Positions 37,051-47,146 are shown, counted from the stretch's first letter. The stretch is 64,000 bases of DNA from JAXMAO01 sp046350375 (GCA_046350375.1 JAXMAO010000001.1:434001-498000), one strand, 5' to 3'. Numbers and translations are program-made. The notes: generated from the letters alone by a model not told the origin.

Positions 37051-38128
37051 GCCGGCCCGCCCGCGCGAAGAACCTGCCCGACTCGACCTCTGTCCCGCGA
37101 TCGACGCCGACGCCCCGGCCTGGGAGCGCTACGCCGCCGAGCACGCCGACGGAACTGTTCATCATCGCTGGGGCTGGGCGCAGGCCGTGCAGCGGGCCTT
37201 CGGACACACCGGACGACACCTGATCGCGCGGCGCGGGTCGCGGGTCGCCGGGATTCTGCCGCTGACGCAGGTCAACAGCCGCATCGCCGGGCGGATGCTC
37301 ATCAGCGTGCCGTACGGCATCTACGGCGGGCCGCTGGCTGACGACGACGCGGTGGCCGCGGCGCTGCTGGCGCGTGCCCGGGCGCTGGCCGACGAGCTGT
37401 CGGCGCGGGTGCTGGAGCTGCGCTGCCTGCGACCGTGCGATGAGAGTCTGCCGATCGCGACGCGCCACGTGACGTTTCGCCGCACGCTGCCGGCGCGGGT
37501 CGACGAGGTCGCCGACTGGCTGCCGCGCAAGGCGCGGGCCGCGGCGCGGCGTGCCGGCGAGAAGCACACGCTTGAGGTCGCGTTCGATCGGGCCGCGGTC
37601 GGCACGGCCTGGCGGCTCTACGCGGCGACGATGCGCCGGCTGGGGTCGATCAACTATCCGCGGGCGTTCTTCGAGGCGCTGTCCGACGAGCTTCGCGACG
37701 ACTGTCGCGTGCAGATCGTCTATTGCCGCCACGGCGCGCAACGCCGCGCGGTGGCCGGCCTGCTGACGCTGCGGCACGGCGAGACGGCGCTGCCGTATCT
37801 GGTCGGGTACGACGAGCGGGCCGACATTTACGGGCTGACGAACTTTCTTTATTGCGAATCGATGCGCGACGCGGTGGCGTGCGGCTGCCGGGTGTACGAC
37901 TTCGGCCGGTCGCGCGTCGACAACGCCGGTTCGGTGGCGTTCAAGGAGTCGTTCGGCTTCGAGGCGACGCCGCTGGCGTACCAGGCCTATGTGCCGGGCG
38001 GCGCCGCGCCGCCCGACCTGGACGCCGGCAGCCGGCGCTGGGCGGCGGCACGCGCGGCGTGGCGCTGGCTGCCGCTGCCGGTGACGCGATGGCTCGGGGG
38101 CGTGCTGGCCGGATCGATTCCGGGATAG
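37013..38128 (+). CDS. FemAB-like protein of exosortase-linked glycan loci
   Basis: A 371-residue GNAT-fold protein starting at GTG 37013, overlapping the kinase gene by 38 bases. WGWAQAVQRAFGHTGRHLIARRGSRVAGILPL and the C-terminal FGRSRVDNAGSVAFKESFGFEATPLAYQAY match the FemAB-related family found next to PEP-CTERM/exosortase genes (TIGR03019-like). Relatives transfer aminoacyl groups to peptidoglycan precursors; here a modification of the glycan or a lipid-linked intermediate is inferred. Confidence 0.83.
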   Translation: MPHACSTTAPPRRPARPREEPARLDLCPAIDADAPAWERYAAEHADGTVHHRWGWAQAVQRAFGHTGRHLIARRGSRVAGILPLTQVNSRIAGRMLISVPYGIYGGPLADDDAVAAALLARARALADELSARVLELRCLRPCDESLPIATRHVTFRRTLPARVDEVADWLPRKARAAARRAGEKHTLEVAFDRAAVGTAWRLYAATMRRLGSINYPRAFFEALSDELRDDCRVQIVYCRHGAQRRAVAGLLTLRHGETALPYLVGYDERADIYGLTNFLYCESMRDAVACGCRVYDFGRSRVDNAGSVAFKESFGFEATPLAYQAYVPGGAAPPDLDAGSRRWAAARAAWRWLPLPVTRWLGGVLAGSIPG

Positions 38129-38135
38129 GTGACGC

Positions 38136-39494
38136 ATGCAGGCGACGGTCCAAACGCTGCGCGGCTTCGACGATCCGCTGCTGGCTCCGCGGCGGCAGTC
38201 GCGGATTCTGTTTCTGGCGCATCGCTTTCCCTGTCCGCCGGACAAGGGCGATCGCATTCGCGCCTATCACTTTCTGCGGCGGCTGGCGGAGCGGCACCGG
38301 GTGTGGTGCGTGGCGTTCGCCGACGAGCCGGTCTCGGCCGCGGCGCTGGCCCACATGCGCGAGATGTGCGTCGATGCGGTGGCGCTGCCGGTGGGTCGCT
38401 GGCGGGCGCGGGCCGGGGCGCTGCGGTCGTTTCTGTCGGGCGGCACGGCGACGCAGGGCGCGCTGCGCTCGGAGCTGATGATGCGGCTGGTGCAGAGCTG
38501 GGCGCGCGAGCACGCGATCGACACGGTGGTGGCCTATTCGTCGGGCATGGCGCCCTTCGCGCTGGCCGTGCCGAACGTGCGGCGCGTGCTGGATTTCTGC
38601 GACGTCGACAGCCAGAAGTGGGCCGAGCTGGCGGAGACGGCGCGCGGACCGCGGCGCTGGATCTGGTCATCCGAGGCGCGGCGCCTGCGGGCCGCGGAGC
38701 TGCACTGGGCCGAGCAAGCCGACTGCACGCTGATCATCACGCCGCGCGAGCGCGAGCTGATCGCGCGCTATCTCGAGCCGCACAAGCTGGCCGTGGTGGG
38801 CAACGGGGTGAACGTGCCGGCCGACGTGTCGCCGCCGGCCGAGTCGCTCGGTCCGGTCGCGGGCTTCGTGGGGGCGATGGACTATGCCCCGAGCGTCGAC
38901 GGGATGTGCTGGTTTGTGCGCCAGGTCTGGCCGCAGGTGCGGCGGCTGGCGCCGCGCGCCAGCCTGCTGATCGTCGGACGCCGACCGGCGCGGGCGGTGC
39001 AGGCGCTGGCCGGGCGCGACGGCGTGTGCGTGACCGGCGGCGTGAGCGACGTGGGGGCGTTTCTGCGACGGATTCGCGTCGGCGTGGCGCCGCTGCGCGT
39101 GGCGCGCGGGCTGCCGAACAAGGTGCTCGAGATGATGGCGTTCGGCCGGCCGGTGGTGGCGACCTCGGGCGTGTCGGAGTGCATCGAGTGCGGCCCGGCG
39201 GCGGGGGTGTTCGTGGCCGACGACGCGGGGCAGTTCGCGCAGACGGTGGCGTCGCTGCTGACCGACGACGAGCGCTGCGCCCGAGCGGCCCGCGCGGCGC
39301 ACCGCCGCGCCCTGGCGCGGTTCGACTGGGCGTCGCGGGCGCTGCTGTTCGAACGCATGGTGATCGGCCCGCAGCGCGTCGTGCGCACGGCGCCGCGGGC
39401 CGTGGAGCTGCCGCTGCGCGCGGTGCGGCGCGGTCGCGGAGTGCGGCCGCCGGCCGACGCGCCGGGGCCGGAGCTGGTCACCGCCGGCGCCTGA
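38136..39494 (+). CDS. Glycosyltransferase family 4, TIGR03087-like
   Basis: A 452-residue GT-B protein. The opening RILFLAHRFPCPPDKGDRIRAYHFLRRLAERHRVW and the block VLDFCDVDSQKW are distinctive of the sugar transferase family tied to PEP-CTERM/exosortase loci. The nucleotide-sugar half has GFVGAMDYAPSVDGMCWFV, PLRVARGLPNKVLEMMAFGRPVVAT (the EX7E-type region). It starts 7 bases after the FemAB-like stop, so it is in the same operon. A Pro/Arg-rich tail of about 40 residues is extra. Confidence 0.88.
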   Translation: MQATVQTLRGFDDPLLAPRRQSRILFLAHRFPCPPDKGDRIRAYHFLRRLAERHRVWCVAFADEPVSAAALAHMREMCVDAVALPVGRWRARAGALRSFLSGGTATQGALRSELMMRLVQSWAREHAIDTVVAYSSGMAPFALAVPNVRRVLDFCDVDSQKWAELAETARGPRRWIWSSEARRLRAAELHWAEQADCTLIITPRERELIARYLEPHKLAVVGNGVNVPADVSPPAESLGPVAGFVGAMDYAPSVDGMCWFVRQVWPQVRRLAPRASLLIVGRRPARAVQALAGRDGVCVTGGVSDVGAFLRRIRVGVAPLRVARGLPNKVLEMMAFGRPVVATSGVSECIECGPAAGVFVADDAGQFAQTVASLLTDDERCARAARAAHRRALARFDWASRALLFERMVIGPQRVVRTAPRAVELPLRAVRRGRGVRPPADAPGPELVTAGA

Positions 39495-39533
39495 CGCGCC
39501 GCTTCACGCATCGACCCGTCCGGGCGGGGCCGC

Positions 39534-42275
39534 ATGACGCTGCTCGACGTTCAACCTGTCGCCAGGCCGGTCGCCCGACCGGTGTCGCCGCTCGCGATCG
39601 CACGACCGCGCCCCGTTGCGGCGCCGCGTCGCGTGCTGTTCGTGACCAGCCGCTTTCCGCCGGTGGCCTCGGTGGGAGCGGTGCGGGTGCGGAAATTCTG
39701 CCGCTACCTGGCGCGCCACGGCTGGCAGCCGGTGGTGCTGACCGGCCCGCTCGCGCCGCCCGGCCGCGCGGACGGCGAGGCGTCGGCGACGACGCGCGAC
39801 CTCGACTCGCTGGCCGAGATTCCGCCCGAAATCATCGTGCAACGGTTCGCCGGCCGGCTCGAGTCCGGCCCGGCAGAGCTGGTCGCCGCGTGGGCAGAGC
39901 GACTCGGTCGCGCCACCGACTGGATGGGGCTCGACGCGCGCCGCTGGGCCGACGGACTGGGCTGGCGCGCCCTTCGGCTGTGGCAGCGGCTCTGCTGGCC
40001 GGATGCCGGCATCTGGCGCGTGCCGGCGGCGGTGGCGGCGGCGGCGCGGCTGCATCGCGACCAGCCGTTCGACGCGATCTACTCGTCGGCGATGCCGTTC
40101 AGCGATCACCTGGCGGCGCTGGCGATTGCGTGGCGGCTGGGGCTGCCGTGGGTGGCCGACTTTCGCGATCCGTGGGTCGAGTACGTCCACTGGAACGCCA
40201 GCGGCGGGCGCGTGGGGCGCTGGCTGGCGCGGCGCTGCGAGGCGGCGATCGTGCGGCGCGCCGCGGCGGTGGTCAGCATCGGGGAACGCATGACGCGGCA
40301 GTTCCGGCGCCGCTATCCGCGCCGCGCCGACGAGCGGTTCGTGACGATCCGCAACGGTTACGACCCGGCCGATTTCTCGACCGCGCCCCCGACGATCGAG
40401 CCCGACACCCTGCGCTTGCTCTACTGCGGCTCGCTTTACGGCGGGCGCGACCCGCGGCCGCTCATCGAGGGGTTCGCGGCGCTGCCGGCCGACGCAGGCC
40501 CGGTGCGGCTGGAGTTCGCGGGCCGACTGGGGCCGCACGCCGACGCGGTGCGCCAGGCGGCACAGCGCGGCGCGGTGGTTTCGCACGGGCTGGTCTCGCA
40601 CGGCGATGCGATGGCGCTGATGCAGGCGTGCACGGTGATGGTCATCCTGCAATCCGACGCCGCCGGCACCGACATCGACATCTCGGCCAAGACCTACGAA
40701 TACCTCGGCAGCGGCAAGCCGATCCTGGCGCTGCTGCCGGCCGATTGCGAGGCGGCGGAGCTGCTGCGGACGTTTGACGGCGTGTGGATCGCCCCGCCGC
40801 GCGACGCGCCGGCGATCGGCGCCGCGCTGCGCGAGATCGCGGCGCGCTGGCGCGGCGGCCGGCTGCATCCGCGCCGCACCGCGGCCGCTCTGGCGCCGCT
40901 GACGCGCCAGACTCAGGCGCGGCAGCTGGCGGCGACGCTCGACGAAGTCGCCGGCGGGCCGCGCGTGGGAGCCGTCCGCCGCGCCGCGGGCCGCCTGGGC
41001 GCCGCGCTGCGCCGCGCGCGGCCGGCCGAGTGCGTGACGATTCTCGCCTATCACCGCGTTTCCGATGAGCCGAGCGACCTGGTGGACGCGCCGGGCCTGA
41101 CCCACACGCCGCGCGAGTTCGAGCGGCAGATGGCCTGGCTGGCGCGCCACTTCCGGCCGGCGCGGTTGAGCGACGTGGTCGCCGCGTTTGAGCGCGGCCG
41201 GCCGCCGCGCCGGGCCGCGGTGGTCACGTTCGACGATGGCTTCGCCGACACGCTGCGCGTGGCCGCGCCGATCGCGCGGCGCTACGGCGTTCCGATCACC
41301 GTGGCGCTGACGACCAGCGTGGTGGGCAATGGCGACCTGCTGTGGCGCCACAAGCTGGCGTGGCTGCTGGCATCGCCGCGGAGTGCGGCGGCCGAGGCGG
41401 CGATCCGCGCGCTGTATCGCGAGTATGACCTCGCGCCACAGGCGGCCGAGTCAATCGCCGATCTGACGCGGCGGGTCTTTCTGCCCGATCGGCTGCCGGC
41501 GCTGCTCGACCGGCTGCTGCGCGACGCCGGCACAAGCGGCGCCGGGCTGGCGGCCGAGCGCGCGGCGTATGTCACACCGGCCGAAATCGCCGCCGCCGAC
41601 CGCGCCTGGGTCGAGTTCGCCAACCACACGCACACGCACCCGGTGCTGTCGGCGCTCTCGAAAGAGCGCCAGCTCGAGGAGTTCGAGACGGCCGCGCAAC
41701 TCATCGCCCGCTGGTGCGGCGCGCGGCCGGCGACGCTGGTCGTGCCGTTCGGGCTGCGGGCCGACTATTCGCCCGCGACGGCCGCGGCGGCGCGCGATAC
41801 CGGCCACCGCGCCGTGCTCGACCTGCGGCGCCGGTCGAACGGCCTGCGAACGTCGCCGTGGGAGCTGAGCCGTCGACCCGCGCCGGCCGGCGACCTGGCC
41901 GAGTTCGAGCGGGCGTACACGGCGGGCGACGCGGCTGGCGATTCCGTGGTCGCGCGCCGCGACGACGGCGACGGACTCGCCGATCGTGCTGCCGCCGTTC
42001 GCGGGCGAGTTCGGCTGGGAGCTGATGACCTGGCGGGGGCGCGTGCAGGCGGCAGCGCGCGGCGGCATCCGGGCCGCGTGACGGTCTGCTGCGGCCGGGC
42101 GGCAGGCGGCTGTACGAGCAGCCGGCGTGTGATACGCGGCGGGTTGTCGAGGTGTCGCTCGACGATCTGCCGGGCGAGCCGAGCGAGGAGCAGCGCGCGT
42201 CGTTGCCGGCCGGGCGGCGCGTCGCCGACGAATCGTTGCGCGGCGATCTGGCCGCGATGGAGCGGACCGGCGTGA
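39534..42275 (+). CDS. Glycosyltransferase-polysaccharide deacetylase fusion
   Basis: One open frame codes for a GT4-type glycosyltransferase (about 1-480: VLFVTSRFPPVASVGAVRVRKFCRYLARHGW, WVADFRDPWVEY, DIDISAKTYEYLGSGKPILALLP) and then a NodB-type polysaccharide deacetylase (from about 500: YHRVSD, TFDDGFADTL with the catalytic Asp pair near 566, and EFANHTHTHPVLS with the metal-binding His). The deacetylase should end near 41960; beyond it the frame runs through the following gene with no natural stop, so a base error at the junction is likely. One missing stop between the two halves is an alternative to a true fusion. Confidence 0.8.
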   Translation: MTLLDVQPVARPVARPVSPLAIARPRPVAAPRRVLFVTSRFPPVASVGAVRVRKFCRYLARHGWQPVVLTGPLAPPGRADGEASATTRDLDSLAEIPPEIIVQRFAGRLESGPAELVAAWAERLGRATDWMGLDARRWADGLGWRALRLWQRLCWPDAGIWRVPAAVAAAARLHRDQPFDAIYSSAMPFSDHLAALAIAWRLGLPWVADFRDPWVEYVHWNASGGRVGRWLARRCEAAIVRRAAAVVSIGERMTRQFRRRYPRRADERFVTIRNGYDPADFSTAPPTIEPDTLRLLYCGSLYGGRDPRPLIEGFAALPADAGPVRLEFAGRLGPHADAVRQAAQRGAVVSHGLVSHGDAMALMQACTVMVILQSDAAGTDIDISAKTYEYLGSGKPILALLPADCEAAELLRTFDGVWIAPPRDAPAIGAALREIAARWRGGRLHPRRTAAALAPLTRQTQARQLAATLDEVAGGPRVGAVRRAAGRLGAALRRARPAECVTILAYHRVSDEPSDLVDAPGLTHTPREFERQMAWLARHFRPARLSDVVAAFERGRPPRRAAVVTFDDGFADTLRVAAPIARRYGVPITVALTTSVVGNGDLLWRHKLAWLLASPRSAAAEAAIRALYREYDLAPQAAESIADLTRRVFLPDRLPALLDRLLRDAGTSGAGLAAERAAYVTPAEIAAADRAWVEFANHTHTHPVLSALSKERQLEEFETAAQLIARWCGARPATLVVPFGLRADYSPATAAAARDTGHRAVLDLRRRSNGLRTSPWELSRRPAPAGDLAEFERAYTAGDAAGDSVVARRDDGDGLADRAAAVRGRVRLGADDLAGARAGGSARRHPGRVTVCCGRAAGGCTSSRRVIRGGLSRCRSTICRASRARSSARRCRPGGASPTNRCAAIWPRWSGPA

Positions 42276-42924
42276 CCCCCGACGCAGGCGCGGTGGTGGC
42301 AGGCGGTGTCGCCGGGCAGCGCGCTGCCGCACCGTGCGGCTGGCGGGGGCAGGGCAGCGGTTTGTCCGGCTGGGCGCGGCGGCCGATCGCGTGGGACGTG
42401 GTGCTGGCGCGCGGACGCGGGCGGCATCGGCCGAGCGGAACTGTCCGATCGAGTGGTGGGACGAGCTGCACGCCGGCTGGGCGCGGCGGCCTGCGGGTAG
42501 CGCGGCTGAGCGGCGACCTGTCGGCGGCGATCGCGCATTGCGTGGCGCGCGGCTGGCGGCGGGCGGTTCGACCGGCGGTCTGCACCTGGCGAGCCTGTGC
42601 GGCACGCCGCAGCTGGTGTGGGGTCCGGGCGACGACGAGCGGCTGGACCGGCCTTTCGATGAGCAATCGCCAGCGCACGAGACGCTCTGGAACCCGCTCG
42701 GGACGCCGGTAGGCTACCGGGCGTGGGGCTGGCGTCCGGGCGTGGCCGCGGTGGCGACGGCGATCGGGCAGGCCTTGCGGCAGTTCGACTCGCCGGGCGG
42801 GCAGCGGGCCTGGCGGGCGGCGTGGCGCGTCCGGCGGGCGCTGGCGCGGGCGTGGGTCGAAGGCGGCCCGGCGGGCGTCGTTCCGTGGCGGGCGCTGCGG
42901 CTGATCCGCCTGCGGCTGGTGTAG
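41975..42924 (+). pseudogene. GEFGWEL-type glycan-locus protein, multiply frameshifted
   Basis: Pieces in three frames form one protein: SPIVLPPFAGEFGWELMTWRGRVQAAARG near 41978, LYEQPACDTRRVVEVSLDDLPGEPSEEQRASLP near 42115-42215, and GGSTGGLHLASLCGTPQLVWGPGDDERLDRPFDEQSPAHETLWNPLGTPVGY to the stop at 42922-42924. The last part recalls the donor half of heptosyl-type transferases. At least three indels are needed. Similar GE(F/L)GWEL proteins occur in polysaccharide loci, without known activity. Sequence error or real decay cannot be told apart here. Confidence 0.6.
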
Positions 42925-42965
42925 CGCGGCGCCGCGAAACGCAACGCGGGTGACGGTCGGAAACC

Positions 42966-44314
42966 ATGCACGAGATGCTCTGGGTTTGTCACGCGTTTCC
43001 GCCGGCGGGCGGCAGCGGCGTGCAGCGCGCGGTGAAGATGGCGCGCTATCTGCCGCGGCACGGCTGGCGGCCGACGATTCTCTGCTGCGGCCACGAGCGA
43101 TTCCCCCTGCGCGACGAGACGCTGCTGGCCGAGCTGCCGCCGGCGGTTGACGTGGTGCGGGTCGCCGGATGGGAGCCGGGCGGGCTGCTGGCGTCGCTGC
43201 GCGCGCGCTGGGGGCGCGGTCGGCGGCGTGGCAGACGCTGGAAGACCGCGCCTACTGGCGGATGCAGCGGGCGGTCGAGCGGGTCGGCCTGCCCGAGGTG
43301 CCGCTGCTCTGGTCGCTGGCGGTGCGCCGCACGGCCCGCGGGCTGGCACGCGGCCGCAACGTGCGCGTCGTGGTGACCAGCGGCCCGCCGCACAGCGTGC
43401 ACGCCGTCGGACTGCACCTGAAGCGCCGCCTGGGGCTGCCCTGGATCGCGGATCTGCGCGACCCGATCACGTCCAATTTCGGCTATCGCCCCGCCCATCG
43501 CCTGGCCGACGCCTGGTGGCGCCGCCTCGAACGGGCGATCGTCGGCAGCGCCGATCGCGTGGTCGTCACCTGCGACGCGCTGGCGGCCGACCTGGCGCAG
43601 CGCCACGCGCCGCGCCGCGCGGAGCGGTTCGTCACGATCACCAACGGCCACGACCCGGTCGATGCGCCGCCGCGCGCCGCGCCCCCGCCGGCCGACTTCG
43701 GCCTGAGCTATGTCGGCGCGCTCTATCGCGGTCAGCCGATCGAGCCGGTGCTGTGCGGCTGCCGGCGCTTTCTGGCCGAGCACCCGTCGCTGACGGGGCG
43801 GTTCCGATTGCGGATCACCGGCTCGATCTCGGCGGGCGAGCGCCGCGCCATTCTGCCGGTGGATGGCGAGTACCTGGTGCATCAGCCGTATCGCACGCAC
43901 GCGGTCGCGGTCGCGGAGATGCACGCTGCCGCGGCGCTGCTGCTGGTGGTGCCCGATCACCCCGGCGGGCGGCTCTGCATTCCGGCCAAGACGTTCGAAT
44001 ACCTGGCGACCGATCGGCCGGTGCTGGCGCTGGTGCCGCAGGGTTCGAGCGTGGCGCGGCTGCTGGAGCGGGCCGGCGGGGTGGAGCTGCTGCACCGCTA
44101 CGACGCGGCGGCCTTTGCGGCGGGGGCAACGCGGCTCTATCGCCGCTGGCAGCGCACGCCGACCGTCGCCCGCGACGCGCAGTTTCTGCGCGAGACGCGG
44201 CGCGACCTGCTCGCCGGGCGGCTGGCGGAGCTGCTGACCGAGAGCATCGATCGGCCGGTCCGCGCCCGGCTGGCGGCCGCTGCACCGCGGACAGATGCCG
44301 AGGCGGTGGCGTAG
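42966..44314 (+). CDS. Glycosyltransferase family 4 (apparent frameshift)
   Basis: The ATG frame gives MLWVCHAFPPAGGSGVQRAVKMARYLPRHGWRPTILC, a GT4 N-terminus, up to about 43210. After a G-rich run at 43211-43216 the frame changes and continues with AAWQTLEDRAYWRMQRAV, VVVTSGPPHSVHAVGLHLKRRLGLPWIADLRDPI, FVTITNGHDPVD and IPAKTFEYLATDRPVLALVPQGS to 44314. Joined, it is about 449 residues and complete. It resembles the transferase half of the preceding fusion, hinting at duplication within the locus. Confidence 0.83.
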
Positions 44315-44505
44315 TCTGTCGCGGTCGCGGCGGGGCGTGCCCAGGCAGGCCCGCTGTGGCACAGTTGGGGCCCCTATCGAGATCACGGAAGCATCGCAGG
44401 TGGAAGGGATTGCCTTCACCCGGTCCGGCCGGCGTGCCGATGGCAAATCGCCCCCGATCGGACCGCGCCGAATCTGCCGGGCCGACCGCGGCCCGCGGAC
44501 CACCC

Positions 44506-45876
44506 ATGCGCTTTGCCTTCTACGTCACGCTGCTGGTCGCCTGCGTGCCGGTGATTCTCACCCGGCCGTTTTTCGGGCTGTGCATCTACTACGTCGTGTC
44601 GCTGATGCAGCCGAAGGTGCTCTGCTGGCAGCCGGACTTTCAGGATTCGATGATCGTCGGTGTCCCGCTGGTGTTTTCCGCGCTGGGGGTCGGCGTGCGG
44701 CGGGTCGAGATTGAGCCGAACGTGAACCCGGTCACGGGGCGCGTGGTCGGGTTTCATCGCGCCTGGGCGCGCACGCCGCTGATCGAGCAGTCGCTGCTGC
44801 TCGTGCTGCTGGCGCTGCTGCTGGCGTACATCGGGCTGACGCGCTACGCCGGCGCGTTTCCGGCCGAACTGACGACCGCCGATTTCAGCCGGCTGCTGAA
44901 GATGTCGCTGGTGACGGCGCTGCTGACCGGCCTGGCGTCGGACGCGCGGCGGTTCCGCGTGCTGTACGTGGTGGTGGCGCTGTCGGTGGGGTTCTGGGCG
45001 ATCAAGGGCGGGTTGAACGTCTTCCTCATCGGCCCGCACCGCGTGTACGGCCGCAACTACGACAACAACTTCTTCGCGCTGACCTCGGCGATGGTGCTGC
45101 CGATGGTGTTCAACTTCGGGCTGTCGCTGAAGCGCGCCCGGCTGCGCGGCCTGTTCCTGGTGTTCAGCGTGCTGATCTGCGTCGGCATCATCGGCTCGCA
45201 GAGCCGGGCCGGGTTCGTCGCCATGCTGGTCGTGCTGGCGGCGATGGCGTGGACCAGCCGGCACCGCTTCAAGGCGCTCACCGGCGTGGCGCTGCTGGCG
45301 ATCGTCGCGGGCGTGGTGCTGGGGCCCGAGATTCGCGATCGCGTCGACAGCATCGTGCACTACGAGCAGGATCGATCGGCCCGCAGCCGGTTCGTGACGT
45401 GGGACACGGCGTTCGCGCTGCTGTCGCGCAACCCGGTGATCGGCGTCGGGTTCGCCAACTATGAGCGGGCGGCGCAGAAGCTCTCCGAAAGCCGCAAGGC
45501 CGCCCACAACATCTGGCTGTCGACGCTCGCCGAGCTGGGGCTGGCGGGCTATCCGCTCTACGTCATGCTGCTGATCGGCACGATGCTGCTGGCATTCCGG
45601 GTGATGCGCTTCGGGCGGCGCGGCCCGCCCGAGCTGCGCTGGAGCTACTACTGCGCCCGCGGACTGCTGCTCGGCCTGCTGGCCTATGCCATCCACGGCT
45701 TCTTCCACAACGAAGAGTTCCTCGACCTCACCTTCGCGATGATCGGGATGGTGATTGCGCTGCGCGCCACCGTCAGTCGCGAGATTCGGGCCGAGCGGCT
45801 GATCCGCGCCGCCCGCAGCAACCCGCTGGCGCCCGCCGCCAGCGTCTTCGAGCGGCTGACGGCGCCGGCGAGCTAG
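44506..45876 (+). CDS. O-antigen ligase/polymerase-like membrane protein, exosortase-linked type
   Basis: A 456-residue protein with 10 or more membrane helices, starting at ATG 44506 (MRFAFYVTLLVACVPVILTRPFFGLCIYYV). The features KGGLNVFLIGPHRVYGRNYDNNFFAL, GSQSRAGFVAMLVVL and the periplasmic loop NPVIGVGFANYERAAQKLSESRKAAHNIWLSTLAELG match the putative O-glycosylation ligase family of exosortase A systems (TIGR03097-like). It would polymerise or ligate lipid-linked glycan in the periplasm. It is separated from the previous gene by about 190 bases without a gene. Confidence 0.87.
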   Translation: MRFAFYVTLLVACVPVILTRPFFGLCIYYVVSLMQPKVLCWQPDFQDSMIVGVPLVFSALGVGVRRVEIEPNVNPVTGRVVGFHRAWARTPLIEQSLLLVLLALLLAYIGLTRYAGAFPAELTTADFSRLLKMSLVTALLTGLASDARRFRVLYVVVALSVGFWAIKGGLNVFLIGPHRVYGRNYDNNFFALTSAMVLPMVFNFGLSLKRARLRGLFLVFSVLICVGIIGSQSRAGFVAMLVVLAAMAWTSRHRFKALTGVALLAIVAGVVLGPEIRDRVDSIVHYEQDRSARSRFVTWDTAFALLSRNPVIGVGFANYERAAQKLSESRKAAHNIWLSTLAELGLAGYPLYVMLLIGTMLLAFRVMRFGRRGPPELRWSYYCARGLLLGLLAYAIHGFFHNEEFLDLTFAMIGMVIALRATVSREIRAERLIRAARSNPLAPAASVFERLTAPAS

Positions 45877-45898
45877 TCGGCCCCCAGGGAGGCCCCCG

Positions 45899-47146
45899 AT
45901 GCACCTGCTCGACGCTCTGTCTCTGCCGGTCCGATGCCCGTTCGACGGCGCGCCGCTGGCGCTGCGGACGCCCCCCGCGGCGCTGCCGGTCTGGTCGTGC
46001 GCCACCTGCCGACGAACCTGGCGCCTGGCCGAGGAGACCGCCGCGCTGTTGCCCGAGCCGGCGCACGACTGCGCCGCGCCGGTCGAATGGCGCGGCGCCG
46101 CAGCGCCCCGCGCCGGCGGCGACCGGCCGGAGATCTCGATCGTGCTGCCGGCCCACGACGAGGCCGAGTCGCTCCCGACCGTGGTGCGCGACATCTGCCA
46201 GGCGCTGGGTGACGCGGACTTCGAGCTGATCGCGGTCGACGACGGCAGCCGCGACGGAACGTGGGAGATCATCGCCGACCTGGCGGCGGGTCATCCGCGC
46301 TGGCAGGCGGTGCGCCTGAGCCGCTCGTTCGGCCACCAGGCGGCGCTGCTCGCCGGGCTGTCGGTGGCGCGCGGCCAGGCGGTTATCACCATGGACGCCG
46401 ACGGGCAGCATCCGGCCGCGCTGCTGCCGGCGCTGATCACCGAGTGGCGCCGCGGGGCCCAGGTCGTGCAGGCGGTCCGGCAGAACCACGGCACGCCCGG
46501 CTGGTTCAAGCGCGTCTCGTCGCGGGCCTTCTACGCCCTGTTTTCGCGCCTCTCTGAAACGCGCCTGAAGCCCGGCGCGGCCGACTTCCGGCTGCTCGAC
46601 CGGCGCGCCGTCGACCTGGTGCTGCGGGCGGCCGGACCGGCCCCGTTCCTGCGCGGCCTGGTGGAGTGGCTCGGTCTGCCGGCGCGGACGGTGCCGTACG
46701 CGGCGGCGCCGCGAATCGCCGGGCGGACGAAGTTCAGCCTGCGCGCCATGCTGCGGCTGGCGGCGCGGGGCATCTTCAGCTTCTCGGTGGTGCCGCTGCG
46801 CTGGGCGACCTGGTGCGGGCTGGTGCTGGGGGCGGCGTCGCTGCTCGACCTGGGCTACATCGCCGCGGTGTGGTGGTGGTCGCCGCACGCCGTGCCGGGC
46901 TGGGCATCGACCGCCGGACTGGTGGCGCTGATCGGCGGCGTGCAACTGGCCTGCGTGGGGCTGCTGGGCGAATACGTCGGCCGGACCTACATGGCGATCC
47001 TCGGTCGCCCGGCGTTCGTGGCGCGCGAGCGGATCAGCGCGGTCGAGCCGATCGACGCCATCGATGCCCGCCCCGTGGCGCGCGAGACGATCTCCGCCGG
47101 TCGGGCGGCGTCGGTCGCGACGCTGGAGCTGGCCCATGCCGAGTGA
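45899..47146 (+). CDS. Dolichol-phosphate-mannosyltransferase-like GT2 with N-terminal zinc ribbon
   Basis: A 415-residue protein. Residues 10-45 hold CPFDGAPL and CATC, a short zinc-ribbon-like module rare in this family. The GT2 domain starts near 78: SIVLPAHDEAESL, AVDDGSRDGTWE, FGHQAALLAGL and the metal-binding ITMDADGQHP. Two membrane helices lie at about 300-370 (VVPLRWATWCGLVLGAASLL; GLVALIGGVQLACVGLLGEYVGRTYMAIL), as in GtrB/ArnC-type enzymes that load sugar onto undecaprenyl phosphate. Its end overlaps the methyltransferase start by 11 bases. Confidence 0.88.
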   Translation: MHLLDALSLPVRCPFDGAPLALRTPPAALPVWSCATCRRTWRLAEETAALLPEPAHDCAAPVEWRGAAAPRAGGDRPEISIVLPAHDEAESLPTVVRDICQALGDADFELIAVDDGSRDGTWEIIADLAAGHPRWQAVRLSRSFGHQAALLAGLSVARGQAVITMDADGQHPAALLPALITEWRRGAQVVQAVRQNHGTPGWFKRVSSRAFYALFSRLSETRLKPGAADFRLLDRRAVDLVLRAAGPAPFLRGLVEWLGLPARTVPYAAAPRIAGRTKFSLRAMLRLAARGIFSFSVVPLRWATWCGLVLGAASLLDLGYIAAVWWWSPHAVPGWASTAGLVALIGGVQLACVGLLGEYVGRTYMAILGRPAFVARERISAVEPIDAIDARPVARETISAGRAASVATLELAHAE

